Part shown: positions 34,614 to 43,313 of the stretch, in pieces
Numbering within the stretch: position 1 is the stretch's first letter
Layout of the letters: each line of letters begins with the position of its first letter
Assembly: GCA_016872645.1 (NCBI GenBank)
Contig: VGZH01000006.1
Coordinates: 28,052-92,051, forward strand
DNA length: 64,000 bases
Direction: 5' to 3'
From: Planctomycetota bacterium
GTDB lineage: Bacteria; Planctomycetota; Planctomycetia; Planctomycetales; Planctomycetaceae
Program-made: the position numbers and the translations under genes
The notes under the pieces: model-generated
Told to the model about the DNA's origin: nothing
Database searches by the model: none
The model's input: the letters and a program-made list of their open reading frames with translations, nothing else

Positions 34614-35966
34614 GTGTTTCGCTGGCTCAAACGATTTCTGTGGCTCTGCGTGCTGACCGGCATTGTGGCGGCGGTCGTGTACGGTTTCCTGCCCAAGCCG
34701 ATTCCGGTGGACACGGCGAGTGTCAGTCGCGGAGTCCTTTCTGTCACGGTGGCCGAGGATGGCAAGACGCGCGTCCGCGATCGGTTCGTGATTTCCGCTC
34801 CACTGGCGGGGCGATTGCATCGGATCAGAGTGCGAGCCGGCGATCCAGTGTCGGTTCCGACATCGGCTGAGCGACTCGCGAGCACGCCGATCGACGGGGA
34901 ATCGGACCACGGGCATGGTGATTCTGCGACCGAATCGATTTCGACTTCGGTCTCGCTCGGAAATGCACCGGTCGGCGAACTGGCGATCATCGATCCGATT
35001 GATCCAAGCCTGCTGGACTCCCGACAGATCGCTCAGGCAGAACTGCGCGTTAAAGCGTCAGAGTCTGCGTTGCAAAGTGCGACTGCCGCGAAGGCCAAGG
35101 CGACGGTCGCTAGCGAATGGGCAAGGCTCGACCTTGATCGACGGGCGGGGCTGACGGGCAAGGGAGCCAACACGAAGCAGGAACTCGAAGATGCGCAGAT
35201 GCTGGTTCGCTCGCGAACAGAAGAACTCAACGCAACGAAGTTCGCCGAACAGACCGCGAAGTACGAACTCGAACTGGCTCGCGCGGCGTTGCTGCGCTCG
35301 AAACCGCTCGCGGTTGAGGACGCCGAGAAATGGCAACTGCGGCTGCACTCGCCAATCGACGGGCTGGTGATGAAGGTGCTGCAAGAGAGCGAAACGATCA
35401 CGCAACAAGGGACGCCACTGCTGGAAGTGGGGGACCCGCGCGATCTGGAGATCGACATCGAAGTCCTCACGACTGACGCCGTCAAAATCCGTCCGGGACA
35501 AGTCGTGCGACTGAAGCACTGGGGTGGCGAAAAGCCGTTGCTGGCGCATGTCCGGTTGGTCGAACCATCCGGTTATCTGAAGCTCTCGGCGCTCGGCGTT
35601 GAAGAGCAGCGCGTCCACGTCATCGCGCAGTTCGACACGCCGTACGCCGACCGGCCGACGCTCGGCGATGGCTACCGTGTCGAAGCCGAGATCGTGATCT
35701 GGGAAAAGGAGGATTTGCTCAAGGTGCCGACCGGTGCGCTGTTCCGCGACAAAGGTGCGGCACAGCCGGCCAACGACGACAAGCCGGCCGCCGACATCTG
35801 GGTGGTATTCGTGGTCGAGAACGGACTCGCCGTCAAACGCCACATCGAAATCGGCCGCCGCAACGGACTCGAAGCGGAAGTGCTCAGCGGTTTAAACGAG
35901 AGTGATCTCGTCATCGTTCATCCCAGTGATCGCATCCGAGACCAAATCCAAGTGCAACCTCGGTAA
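34614..35966 (+). CDS. HlyD/MacA-type periplasmic adaptor subunit
   Basis: 450-residue membrane-fusion protein. An N-terminal anchor (FLWLCVLTGIVAAVVYGFL) is followed by a lipoyl/barrel half (VTVAEDGKTRVRDRFVISAPLAGRLHRIRVRAGDPV), an alpha-helical hairpin coiled coil (about residues 140-240, LRVKASESALQSATAAKAKATV), the returning lipoyl half (LHSPIDGLVMKVLQES), and a beta-barrel/membrane-proximal part. GTG 34614 is the chosen start because AAAGG lies 5-6 bases upstream and the anchor follows at once. It works with the FtsX-type permease upstream. Confidence 0.88.
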   Translation: MFRWLKRFLWLCVLTGIVAAVVYGFLPKPIPVDTASVSRGVLSVTVAEDGKTRVRDRFVISAPLAGRLHRIRVRAGDPVSVPTSAERLASTPIDGESDHGHGDSATESISTSVSLGNAPVGELAIIDPIDPSLLDSRQIAQAELRVKASESALQSATAAKAKATVASEWARLDLDRRAGLTGKGANTKQELEDAQMLVRSRTEELNATKFAEQTAKYELELARAALLRSKPLAVEDAEKWQLRLHSPIDGLVMKVLQESETITQQGTPLLEVGDPRDLEIDIEVLTTDAVKIRPGQVVRLKHWGGEKPLLAHVRLVEPSGYLKLSALGVEEQRVHVIAQFDTPYADRPTLGDGYRVEAEIVIWEKEDLLKVPTGALFRDKGAAQPANDDKPAADIWVVFVVENGLAVKRHIEIGRRNGLEAEVLSGLNESDLVIVHPSDRIRDQIQVQPR

Positions 35967-35998
35967 ATTTGTCGAGCCACCGCACTCCAAGGAAGTCC

Positions 35999-38900
35999 AT
36001 GCCCCGATCGCTTCCCGACATCGTGATTCGCGCGTCGGCCGGGACCGGCAAGACGCATCAACTGGCGAGCCGCTTCTTGAAGTTGCTCGATGCGGACGTG
36101 CCGCCAGAGTCAATCATGGCGGCGACGTTCACTCGCAAGGCAGCGGGGGAAATTCTCGAACGCATCTTGCAGACGTTGGCTCGGGCGGCGAGCGATGATG
36201 AGCAACGGGGCAAGCTGGCGGATGCGATCGGTTCACGGCAACTCACCAGTCAACGGTGTCGTGAGTTGCTGGCGAAGATGACGCAGCGGTTGCATCGGCT
36301 GCAGGTTGGGACACTGGACAGCTTCTTCGCGAAACTCGCCAGTAGTTTTTCGCTGGAGCTGGGCTTGCCGCCCGGTTGGCGGATCCTCGAAGCGACCGAA
36401 GCGGAGAGGCTGCGCGAGGAAGCCATCGAGGCTTTGCTCGAAGCGGAGACGGATGACGAACTCGTTCGACTGCTGCGGTTACTGACAAAGGGGACAACGT
36501 CCCGTTCGGTTAGCGACGTGATCGACGATACCGTCAAGAAGTGCGGTGAAGTCGCGATTGAAACTTCACCAGAGGCGTGGCTCAAAGTCCCTCGGCCGCC
36601 GATGCCGACGTTTGCCGAACTGCAAGAGTCTCGGCAACAGTTGCAGGAGTTGCTTGACACAGAAGCGTATTCGGACAAGCGCGTTTCGAATTCGATCTTG
36701 AAGGATCTCGAATCGGCTGAGCGCGACCAGTGGGAGGATCTGCTCGGTCGCGGCATCTTGAAGGTTCTGTTGGAGGGGGGGCTGACGTACTACAAAAAGG
36801 AGATCGATCCCCGCACGCTGGCGGTTTACCAGGCGATTCTGGATCGCGTGCGGCGCCTGACGTTGCATCGGCTCTCGGTGCAGACGGAAGGAACACGCGA
36901 ATTGCTCGACAAGTTCGATCGCGAGTTCCGCGAACTGCAGCGCCGGCAAGGGGGCTGCTCGTTCACGGATGTCGCTCGCGCGCTGGCTGGCTGGGATGAC
37001 CTGTCGGCGGAGACCGAATCCTCGAAGGGCAGCCTCGAGCAGCGGCTCGATTCGCGGCTGTCGCATCTGTTGCTCGACGAGTTTCAGGACACGTCGCCAC
37101 TGCAATGGTCGGTCCTGCGACCGTTTGCCGAGCAAATTGCTCATAAGCAACGGCCAGTGAAGAAGGCTGCTGAAAAGAAAATGTTCGACGAATGTGACGG
37201 CGAAACATTGCCGCCGTCGTTCTTCTGTGTCGGCGATGTCAAGCAGGCGATCTACGGCTGGCGCGGTGGTGACGCACGCATCTTCGACACAATGCTGCGG
37301 CAATTTCCGAACCTCACGCCGGAAGAGTTGGCGAAGAGTTGGCGATCCGCTCAGCCGATCATCGAGACGGTCAATCAAGTGTTCAAGCGAATGACTCGGC
37401 ATCCGAAACTCGAACGATTGGCCGCGCCGATTCAGGCGTGGTGCGATGCATTCCCGGTTCACACAACTGCGCGATCGGAGCTGCGCGGCTACGTCGAGTT
37501 CCGGTCGGTTGCCGAAGAAGGAGAAGAAGCATCGCAGTCCGATGTGACGTTGAAGGTCGCGGCGAAATTGGTCGCGGAGTTGGCGGTGAAGCATCCAACT
37601 CGCAGCATCGGCGTACTGACACGCAGCAACGACGCGGTCGCGAAGCTGATCTTTGAATTGCATCACCTGAAAGTCCCGGCCAGCGAAGAGGGAGGTCATC
37701 CACTGATCGATTCGGTCGCGGTGCGGTTGCTGCTGTCGCTGCTGACGCTGGCCGATCATCCGGGAGACCGGAACGTCCGCTTTCATGTCGCGACCTCGCC
37801 GCTGGGACCGGCGTTTCAGTTCGGCGATTTTCAAGACGATGCCGCCGCCGCTCGGTTGGCCGAGTCGTTGCGACGGCGATTGTTGTGCGATGGTTATGGC
37901 CGGTGCCTTGCCGAATGGTCGAAATTGTTGACCGATCACGGCAGCTCGCGCGATCGAGTCCGCTTGGAACAGCTCATCAAACTGGCGGACAGCTATCAGC
38001 CAACGGCGACGCTGCGTCCCGGCGACTTTGTCGAATGCGTTCGCAAAAAACGAGTCGCCGATCCCAGCGGCGATCGCATTCGAGTGATGACGGTGCATCA
38101 GGCAAAGGGCTTGCAGTTCGACATCGTCGTGCTGCCGGAGTTGGACAAGCTGATCGTCGGCCAAACACCGGCGTTGGTGGCCGGGAATGTCGATCCGACG
38201 GAGCCACCCGACGCGGTTTGCCTGTACCGCGACAGATCCGTCCAACAACTCCTGCCGCCCGAACTGCAAGCACTGTTCGAGCAAGATGTCGAATGTCGCG
38301 CGCACGAGTCGCTGTGCGTGCTATATGTCGCACTGACCCGCGCGATCCATGCGATGTATTTGCTGATCGCTCCGCACGAGAAGGAGCCGACGAAAACCTT
38401 CGCCGGATTGCTGCGAGCGTCGCTGGCTGACAACGCTCCCGCACCGCCAGAGACGCTGCTGTTTTGGACGGGGGACGCGGGTTGGGACAACAGCACGACG
38501 GGCCAGCCAGTGGTCAGTTCAACGCTTACATCTGACCCCTCGCTGGATCTGCGGTCGAGTTTGCCCTCCGAAATCCGTTTTGCTCCCCCGTTGGCGACGC
38601 CGACACGCGGCTGGCAGCGGGAGGCTCCGTCGGTTCACGAATCGCCGTCGTCGCGACGGCTCGGCGAATTGCTGCGAATTCGCCCGGTCCACGCGTTCGA
38701 ACGCGGCACGCTGATTCACAAATGGTTCGAGCAGATCGAGTGGCTCGACGACGGCCGTCCGTCGAATGAGCAACTGCTTGCTGCTGCGCAATCTCTTTCG
38801 CCGATGACGCTGGATTGCGCGAAAGTGCTGCCGGAGTTCTTTGCGATGCTCGACCAGCCGGCGATCTTTGCCGCAATGCGCCGCGATCAGTCACCGCACC

Positions 38901-39205
38901 GCGCGCTGACGCCGCGAGTGCTCCGTGAGCATCCCTTCGCCTGCCGCTTCGAGCGGACGCTCATCAGCGGCGTCATCGACCGACTCGTGCTGTGGTCGTC
39001 TGGGAATCGGGTCGTTGCGGTGGAAATCGTCGATTTCAAAACCGACATCATCGCCGATCCGTCGACGCTGGACGCGCGAGTCGCGACCTACCGACCGCAG
39101 CTGGATTCATACCGCCGCGCGGTCATGCAGATCTTTGGCATCGAGGCGGATCAAATCGACGCAAAGCTGCTGTTCGTCGAATCAGGAGCGATCGTCGGCG
39201 TTTGA
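35999..39205 (+). CDS. AddA-like UvrD-family helicase with C-terminal RecB-type nuclease
   Basis: 1068 residues. The superfamily 1A helicase has Walker A ASAGTGKT at 12-19, TFTRKAAGEI (motif Ia), LLLDEFQDTSPLQW (motif II), CVGDVKQAIYGWRGGD (motif III), VMTVHQAKGLQFDIVVLPEL and LYVALTRA (motifs V and VI). The C-terminal nuclease shows GTLIHKWFE, ISGVIDRLVL, VEIVDFKTD and YRPQLDSYRRAV, the RecB-nuclease set (His, Asp, Asp-x-Lys, Gln). A role in double-strand-break end processing is expected. ATG 35999 has AAGGAA 6 bases upstream. No AddB partner is adjacent. Confidence 0.9.
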   Translation: MPRSLPDIVIRASAGTGKTHQLASRFLKLLDADVPPESIMAATFTRKAAGEILERILQTLARAASDDEQRGKLADAIGSRQLTSQRCRELLAKMTQRLHRLQVGTLDSFFAKLASSFSLELGLPPGWRILEATEAERLREEAIEALLEAETDDELVRLLRLLTKGTTSRSVSDVIDDTVKKCGEVAIETSPEAWLKVPRPPMPTFAELQESRQQLQELLDTEAYSDKRVSNSILKDLESAERDQWEDLLGRGILKVLLEGGLTYYKKEIDPRTLAVYQAILDRVRRLTLHRLSVQTEGTRELLDKFDREFRELQRRQGGCSFTDVARALAGWDDLSAETESSKGSLEQRLDSRLSHLLLDEFQDTSPLQWSVLRPFAEQIAHKQRPVKKAAEKKMFDECDGETLPPSFFCVGDVKQAIYGWRGGDARIFDTMLRQFPNLTPEELAKSWRSAQPIIETVNQVFKRMTRHPKLERLAAPIQAWCDAFPVHTTARSELRGYVEFRSVAEEGEEASQSDVTLKVAAKLVAELAVKHPTRSIGVLTRSNDAVAKLIFELHHLKVPASEEGGHPLIDSVAVRLLLSLLTLADHPGDRNVRFHVATSPLGPAFQFGDFQDDAAAARLAESLRRRLLCDGYGRCLAEWSKLLTDHGSSRDRVRLEQLIKLADSYQPTATLRPGDFVECVRKKRVADPSGDRIRVMTVHQAKGLQFDIVVLPELDKLIVGQTPALVAGNVDPTEPPDAVCLYRDRSVQQLLPPELQALFEQDVECRAHESLCVLYVALTRAIHAMYLLIAPHEKEPTKTFAGLLRASLADNAPAPPETLLFWTGDAGWDNSTTGQPVVSSTLTSDPSLDLRSSLPSEIRFAPPLATPTRGWQREAPSVHESPSSRRLGELLRIRPVHAFERGTLIHKWFEQIEWLDDGRPSNEQLLAAAQSLSPMTLDCAKVLPEFFAMLDQPAIFAAMRRDQSPHRALTPRVLREHPFACRFERTLISGVIDRLVLWSSGNRVVAVEIVDFKTDIIADPSTLDARVATYRPQLDSYRRAVMQIFGIEADQIDAKLLFVESGAIVGV

Positions 39206-39216
39206 ATTGGTTCGAA

Positions 39217-39254
39217 CACAAAAAGTCCGCCGCACTCACGCGTCCTTTGGCGGA
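39217..39254 (-). terminator. Terminator overlapping the end of the small membrane-protein gene
   Basis: TCCGCC (39226-39231) pairs with GGCGGA (39249-39254). On the minus strand the stem is followed by CTTTTTGTG. The hairpin includes the last codons and the stop of the minus-strand gene and may also stop the convergent helicase transcript. Confidence 0.5.
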
Positions 39255-39547
39255 GTTGTCGGCTGAGGATCAGCGTCCTTTTGTTCGTGAATCGTCTGCT
39301 TTCGGTCTTGAGACATCGCGGCGAAACCGAGGCCGAGGATGGCGAACACTTCTACGGCGAACAGTGAGCCGGCGTTGCGATTCAACCAAACGGCTCCGGG
39401 GGACTGCGAGTTGCCGATCACGATCGCGATCAGGGCCAGAATCGTGACAACGAACACGCCGCCAGCGACGGCGGTCAGGCGGAATAACAGGCTGGCGGGC
39501 TTGGGTTGGTGACGCATTGGAATGGAAATCGTTGAGGTTGGAATCAC
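39236..39547 (-). CDS. Small two-TM membrane protein, unknown function
   Basis: 103 residues with two hydrophobic segments (LTAVAGGVFVVTILALIAIVI and SLFAVEVFAILGLGFAAM) and a hydrophilic, Pro-rich C-terminus. GTG 39547 overlaps the stop of the upstream aminotransferase gene by 4 bases (GTGA), indicating coupling; ATG 39517 is an alternative start without a ribosome-binding site. No family recognised. It may serve the aminotransferase product, but there is no direct evidence. Confidence 0.7.
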   Translation of the reverse strand: MIPTSTISIPMRHQPKPASLLFRLTAVAGGVFVVTILALIAIVIGNSQSPGAVWLNRNAGSLFAVEVFAILGLGFAAMSQDRKQTIHEQKDADPQPTTPPKDA

Positions 39548-40746
39548 GGCAGCCGGACTTCGGCCAGAACGGAATGTAGCCGATCAAGATCGGCGTTGTT
39601 GGTGTAGGCGTGTGGGCTGAATCGCATCAGCCCTTCGCGGAAGTTGAGCACGACGCCGGCCGGTTTCGCGATGGCCAGAATCCGACGCCGATCGTCGGCG
39701 GAGACTTCGCAGGAGACAATGCCGGATCGTCGCATCGGTTCCGCCGACGAACGGACAGTGAAGTTCAGCGAGTCGAGTGTTTGTCGAAGTTGATCGGTGA
39801 CCTCGCACAATCGCGACCAGATGGCCTCGATGCGAAACGAAAGCAGTAAATCCAAACTCGCACCGAGTGCCAGGATGCCACCAGCATTCGCGGTGCCTCC
39901 TTCGAAGCGGCGCGCGGCAGACCACATCTCGCGCGGCTGAAGCGGACGTGCGACGCGATAGCAGTCGGTAGTGTCCGAATCGTTGGTGACTTCAGCGAGG
40001 TACGAACCGGAGAAGCCGATGCTGTTCGGGCCGATGCCGATTGGCCGCAGTCGATCGAGATGCTCTTGCCGGACAAAAAGCACGCCGGCTCCTTCGGGGC
40101 CGAGCATCCATTTGTGTCCGTCCGCCGCGAGAAAATCGACCGATGTGCGGGACAGGTCGAGCGGGATGATTCCCAATCCTTGAATCGCGTCGACGCAGAG
40201 CAGGGTGCCGCGATGATGACAGGCATCGGCGAGTTCATCGAGGTCGTGCCGCCAGCCAGTGACGAAGCCGACCCAACTGGCGGTGACGATTCGCGTCCGC
40301 TTGTCGATCGCGGCCAACAACCGGTCGATCGGACAGACGTCGGAGCCGGGATTACTCTCCACGACGCGGACTTCGACGCCTCGCGGAATCAGGCATCGCC
40401 AGACGTTTCGATTCGCCGGGAACTCGCCGCTGGCGAGCACGACGTTGTCCCCCGGTTGCCACGGAAACGCTTCTGCGATGATCGACAGGCCGCTCGTCGT
40501 GTTCGGGACGAAGGCAACTTCGCTCGACTGGCAACCGAGCAGCCGCGCGGCAGAGTCGCGGACGGAACCGACTCGCTTCCGCCACTCGGACCAATTGGCG
40601 TCCCCGTTATTCGTGACCTCGTCGGCCCAGTCGGCGAGAGCCTGTTTCGCCGGCAGGCTGAGCGGCGCGACGGCGGCGTGGTCGAAGTACGCCCAACGCT
40701 CGGCGACCGGCATCTGACAACGGAATTCGTGCCACCATTCGGCCAT
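39544..40746 (-). CDS. Class V aminotransferase (cysteine-desulfurase-like PLP enzyme)
   Basis: 400 residues, fold-type I PLP enzyme of the SufS/NifS/kynureninase-like group. The PLP-binding Lys212 lies in AADGHKWMLGPEG, the cofactor Asp/Gln motif is CVDAIQGLG, and VPNTTSGLSIIA forms the phosphate-binding region. The GGTANAGG and FSPHAYTNN segments near the end are typical. A catalytic Cys loop as in true desulfurases is not evident, so the reaction (desulfurase, selenocysteine lyase or other) is undetermined. It is divergent from guaA and coupled to the small membrane protein. Confidence 0.85.
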   Translation of the reverse strand: MAEWWHEFRCQMPVAERWAYFDHAAVAPLSLPAKQALADWADEVTNNGDANWSEWRKRVGSVRDSAARLLGCQSSEVAFVPNTTSGLSIIAEAFPWQPGDNVVLASGEFPANRNVWRCLIPRGVEVRVVESNPGSDVCPIDRLLAAIDKRTRIVTASWVGFVTGWRHDLDELADACHHRGTLLCVDAIQGLGIIPLDLSRTSVDFLAADGHKWMLGPEGAGVLFVRQEHLDRLRPIGIGPNSIGFSGSYLAEVTNDSDTTDCYRVARPLQPREMWSAARRFEGGTANAGGILALGASLDLLLSFRIEAIWSRLCEVTDQLRQTLDSLNFTVRSSAEPMRRSGIVSCEVSADDRRRILAIAKPAGVVLNFREGLMRFSPHAYTNNADLDRLHSVLAEVRLP

Positions 40747-40763
40747 GATTGTGTCCTGAAGTG

Positions 40764-40806
40764 GTTCGGATGCCTGCCTCCGAACAACCGGACGTGGGTG
40801 TCCGGT
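40764..40806 (+). promoter_or_regulatory. Tandem hairpins in the guaA leader
   Basis: Hairpin 1 is GTTCGGA (40764-40770) with TCCGAAC (40779-40785). Hairpin 2 is ACCGGAC (40787-40793) with GTCCGGT (40800-40806). Both are perfect 7-bp stems placed back to back 90-130 bases upstream of the guaA ATG. No known riboswitch class was recognised. Confidence 0.4.
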
Positions 40807-40895
40807 CTAAGCTGGTCGGACAATACCCTTTTCGCGGGGTCGGTAATACCATCCGCCCTTTCTCTCGCTCGGAATTGGATCGGAAAAAGCCACTC

Positions 40896-42488
40896 ATGTC
40901 TGCGAATTCGACGTCGGCGAAACGGACCGTGACTCCCATTGGTGCGACGGTGGACGAACAAGTCTTGGTGCTCGACTTCGGGTCGCAGACGGCGCAGTTG
41001 ATCGCTCGCCGCGTTCGTGAGAACAACGTTTTCTGCCAGTTGGTGCGGCACGATTTGTCGGCAGCTCGCATCCGCGAGATTGCACCGAAGGGACTGATCC
41101 TGTCGGGCGGCCCGGCCAGTGTTTACGGCACCGGATCGCCGCAGCCCGATCCGGAGATTTTCAATCTCGGTATCCCGATTCTCGGTATCTGCTACGGGAT
41201 GCAGGTGACCTGTCAGACTCAAGGAGGCCAAGTCACCGCCGGGCACACGCGCGAGTTCGGCCACGCTCCGTGCAAAGTCCTTTCCTCCAGCGGATTGTTC
41301 GACGGCGTGCCGTCGGAGTTTCAGGTTTGGATGAGTCACGGCGATCAAGTCCGCGAACTGCCTGCGGGCTTCGAGCCGATCGCGGCGACCGAAACTTGTC
41401 CGCACGCTGCCGCGAAGCATCGGACGAAGCCGATCTTCGGTTTGCAGTTTCATCCCGAGGTGACGCACACCGATCACGGCGGCCGGTTGCTGGCGAACTT
41501 CGTCAAGAAAATCTGCGGCTGTCGCGGTTCGTGGCGGATCAGCGACTTCATCGAGAGCGAGATCGTCGGGATTCGCAAACGAGTCGGCGACAATCGGGTG
41601 ATCTGTGGGCTATCCGGCGGCGTCGATTCCTCGGTGGTCGCGGCGCTGTTGTCGAAGTCGATCGGCGATCAAGTCTCGTGCATCTTCGTGGACAACGGTC
41701 TTCTGCGACTGGGCGAGGCGGAGGAGGTGCGCGATCGTTTCTCGCAACACTTCAAGACCGACCTGCATGTGGTGGATGCTCGAAAGCGATTCCTCGACGA
41801 ACTCAAGGGAGTCAGCGATCCGCAGCAGAAACGTAAAATCATCGGCCGTGTTTTCATCGAGGTCTTCCGGCACGAGGCCAAATCGATTCCAAACGCCAGG
41901 TTTCTGGCTCAAGGAACGCTGTACCCGGACGTCATCGAATCGGGCGGCAGTCCGGATGGCCCAGCGGCGACGATCAAGACCCATCACAACGTCGGCGGTC
42001 TGCCGGAGGAACTCGGCTTCGAATTGATCGAACCGCTCCGCGACCTTTTCAAAGACGAAGTGCGTCAAATGGGCCTGGAATTGGGCCTGCCGGAGCACCT
42101 GATTTGGCGGCACCCGTTCCCCGGTCCTGGCCTGGCGGTCCGCTGTCTGGGCGAGATCACTGACAAAAAACTGACGACTCTTCGTCAAGCGGATGCGATT
42201 GTCATCGAAGAACTCCATCGAGCCGGTTTGTATCGGAAAATTCAACAAGCCTTCGCCGTGTTGCTCCCGGTGCAGTCGGTGGGTGTGATGGGAGACGACC
42301 GAACCTACGAAGACGCCGTTGCCGTCCGAGCCGTTCAGACCGACGACTTCATGACGGCCGATTGGTTTCATCTACCGTACGAAGTGTTGCAGCGCATCTC
42401 GACTCGGATCACTAACAGCGTGCGGGGAGTGAACCGTGTCGTCTACGACATCAGCAGCAAGCCCCCAAGCACGATCGAATGGGAGTGA
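40896..42488 (+). CDS. guaA: GMP synthase (glutamine-hydrolysing)
   Basis: 530 residues. Converts XMP to GMP. The N-terminal class I amidotransferase has Cys99 in ILGICYGMQ and the His/Glu pair in [11 protein letters not shown]. The PP-loop ATP pyrophosphatase has [15 protein letters not shown] and the C-terminal dimerisation part ends PPSTIEWE, the standard GuaA terminus. ATG 40896 ([11 protein letters not shown]) is chosen because the frame upstream reads through leader hairpins. It overlaps only open frames of the next gene, whose real start is 69 bases after this stop. Confidence 0.97.
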   Translation: MSANSTSAKRTVTPIGATVDEQVLVLDFGSQTAQLIARRVRENNVFCQLVRHDLSAARIREIAPKGLILSGGPASVYGTGSPQPDPEIFNLGIPILGICYGMQVTCQTQGGQVTAGHTREFGHAPCKVLSSSGLFDGVPSEFQVWMSHGDQVRELPAGFEPIAATETCPHAAAKHRTKPIFGLQFHPEVTHTDHGGRLLANFVKKICGCRGSWRISDFIESEIVGIRKRVGDNRVICGLSGGVDSSVVAALLSKSIGDQVSCIFVDNGLLRLGEAEEVRDRFSQHFKTDLHVVDARKRFLDELKGVSDPQQKRKIIGRVFIEVFRHEAKSIPNARFLAQGTLYPDVIESGGSPDGPAATIKTHHNVGGLPEELGFELIEPLRDLFKDEVRQMGLELGLPEHLIWRHPFPGPGLAVRCLGEITDKKLTTLRQADAIVIEELHRAGLYRKIQQAFAVLLPVQSVGVMGDDRTYEDAVAVRAVQTDDFMTADWFHLPYEVLQRISTRITNSVRGVNRVVYDISSKPPSTIEWE

Positions 42489-42556
42489 CGTGGTGGATGC
42501 GTCTTGCATCCGACCGGCGTTCGTCGCTTCGGCCACGACTGCTCAGCGAGTCCATC

Positions 42557-42982
42557 ATGCCTTGGGAAGTCTACTTTGCGTTCGCGTTGATTCCCGGATT
42601 CTTCGCCGGGTTGTTGGTCGTGATCGCGAAGCTGAGCGGTTGGACAAAATTGGCAGAACGCTTCCGAGCCGACCGTGAGCCGGATGATGGAACCTGTTTC
42701 CGAGGCCAGTTTTTACGCATTGGCTGGTGCGACTACAACGGCTGCATGACGATTCGAGTTTCGCCCGAAGGTTTGTATCTCGCGGTGTGGCCGATCTTCG
42801 TGGGACACGCGCCGCTGCTGATTCCGTGGTCGGTATTGCAGGTCGTCGAGGAACGTCGAAGACGCTGGTTTGCGGTCGCGTTGCTTGAAGTCGGGCAGCC
42901 ATCTCAGGCGAAACTGCAGTTGCCTTTGAAAGTGATCGACGCGGCTCGCGCTTGGTTGCCGTTTCAAGACTCGGCAGACTGA
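42557..42982 (+). CDS. Small membrane-anchored protein of unknown function
   Basis: 141 residues starting MPWEVYFAFALIPGFFAGLLVVIAKLSGW, a single N-terminal transmembrane segment, followed by a soluble domain (FRGQFLRIGWCDYNGCMTIRV, GLYLAVWPIFVGHAPLLIPW) that looks like a compact beta-rich fold ending in a helix (VIDAARAWLPF). No family recognised. The region between guaA and ATG 42557 is open in frame but lacks signals. It may be co-transcribed with guaA. Confidence 0.7.
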   Translation: MPWEVYFAFALIPGFFAGLLVVIAKLSGWTKLAERFRADREPDDGTCFRGQFLRIGWCDYNGCMTIRVSPEGLYLAVWPIFVGHAPLLIPWSVLQVVEERRRRWFAVALLEVGQPSQAKLQLPLKVIDAARAWLPFQDSAD

Positions 42983-43313
42983 GTGTGGTTCGGCACTTCA
43001 ATGATCTTCGAAAAAATCCTCTTGTTTCGATTTGTCACGCGAAAGCTGCTCGTGTCGAGTTAACTTGGCAGACTCTGAGGCCATCGCTGTCTCTACCGGT
43101 TGTGTCTTTTCGCGGAATCAGTCCGGCGGGCGGACTCGAACATTCGACTTCTGGGGCGTAACCGCGCGCTCCGCTCCAAGACAGATACGCGCTTTGGTCG
43201 AACTAACTTGGGGCGAATTGTTCGTTCGCATTGGACAATGCGCTTGACTGAAGAGTCACCGTGATCCGGCAGTTTTACCTCATCGGAATCTTCCACCAGG
43301 AGTCGCCACCACG
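42983..43313. other. Intergenic region, no gene seen
   Basis: The 331 bases hold only short frames without ribosome-binding sites. A near-repeat GTCGAGTTAACTTGG / GTCGAACTAACTTGG occurs twice about 145 bp apart (around 43055 and 43197). The next gene has AGGAG about 12 bases before its ATG at 43314. Confidence 0.45.

Noticed and set aside
36566..38305. 579-codon minus-strand frame
   Set aside because: Antisense to the AddA-like helicase; the sense strand carries all helicase motifs. A high-GC third-position shadow.
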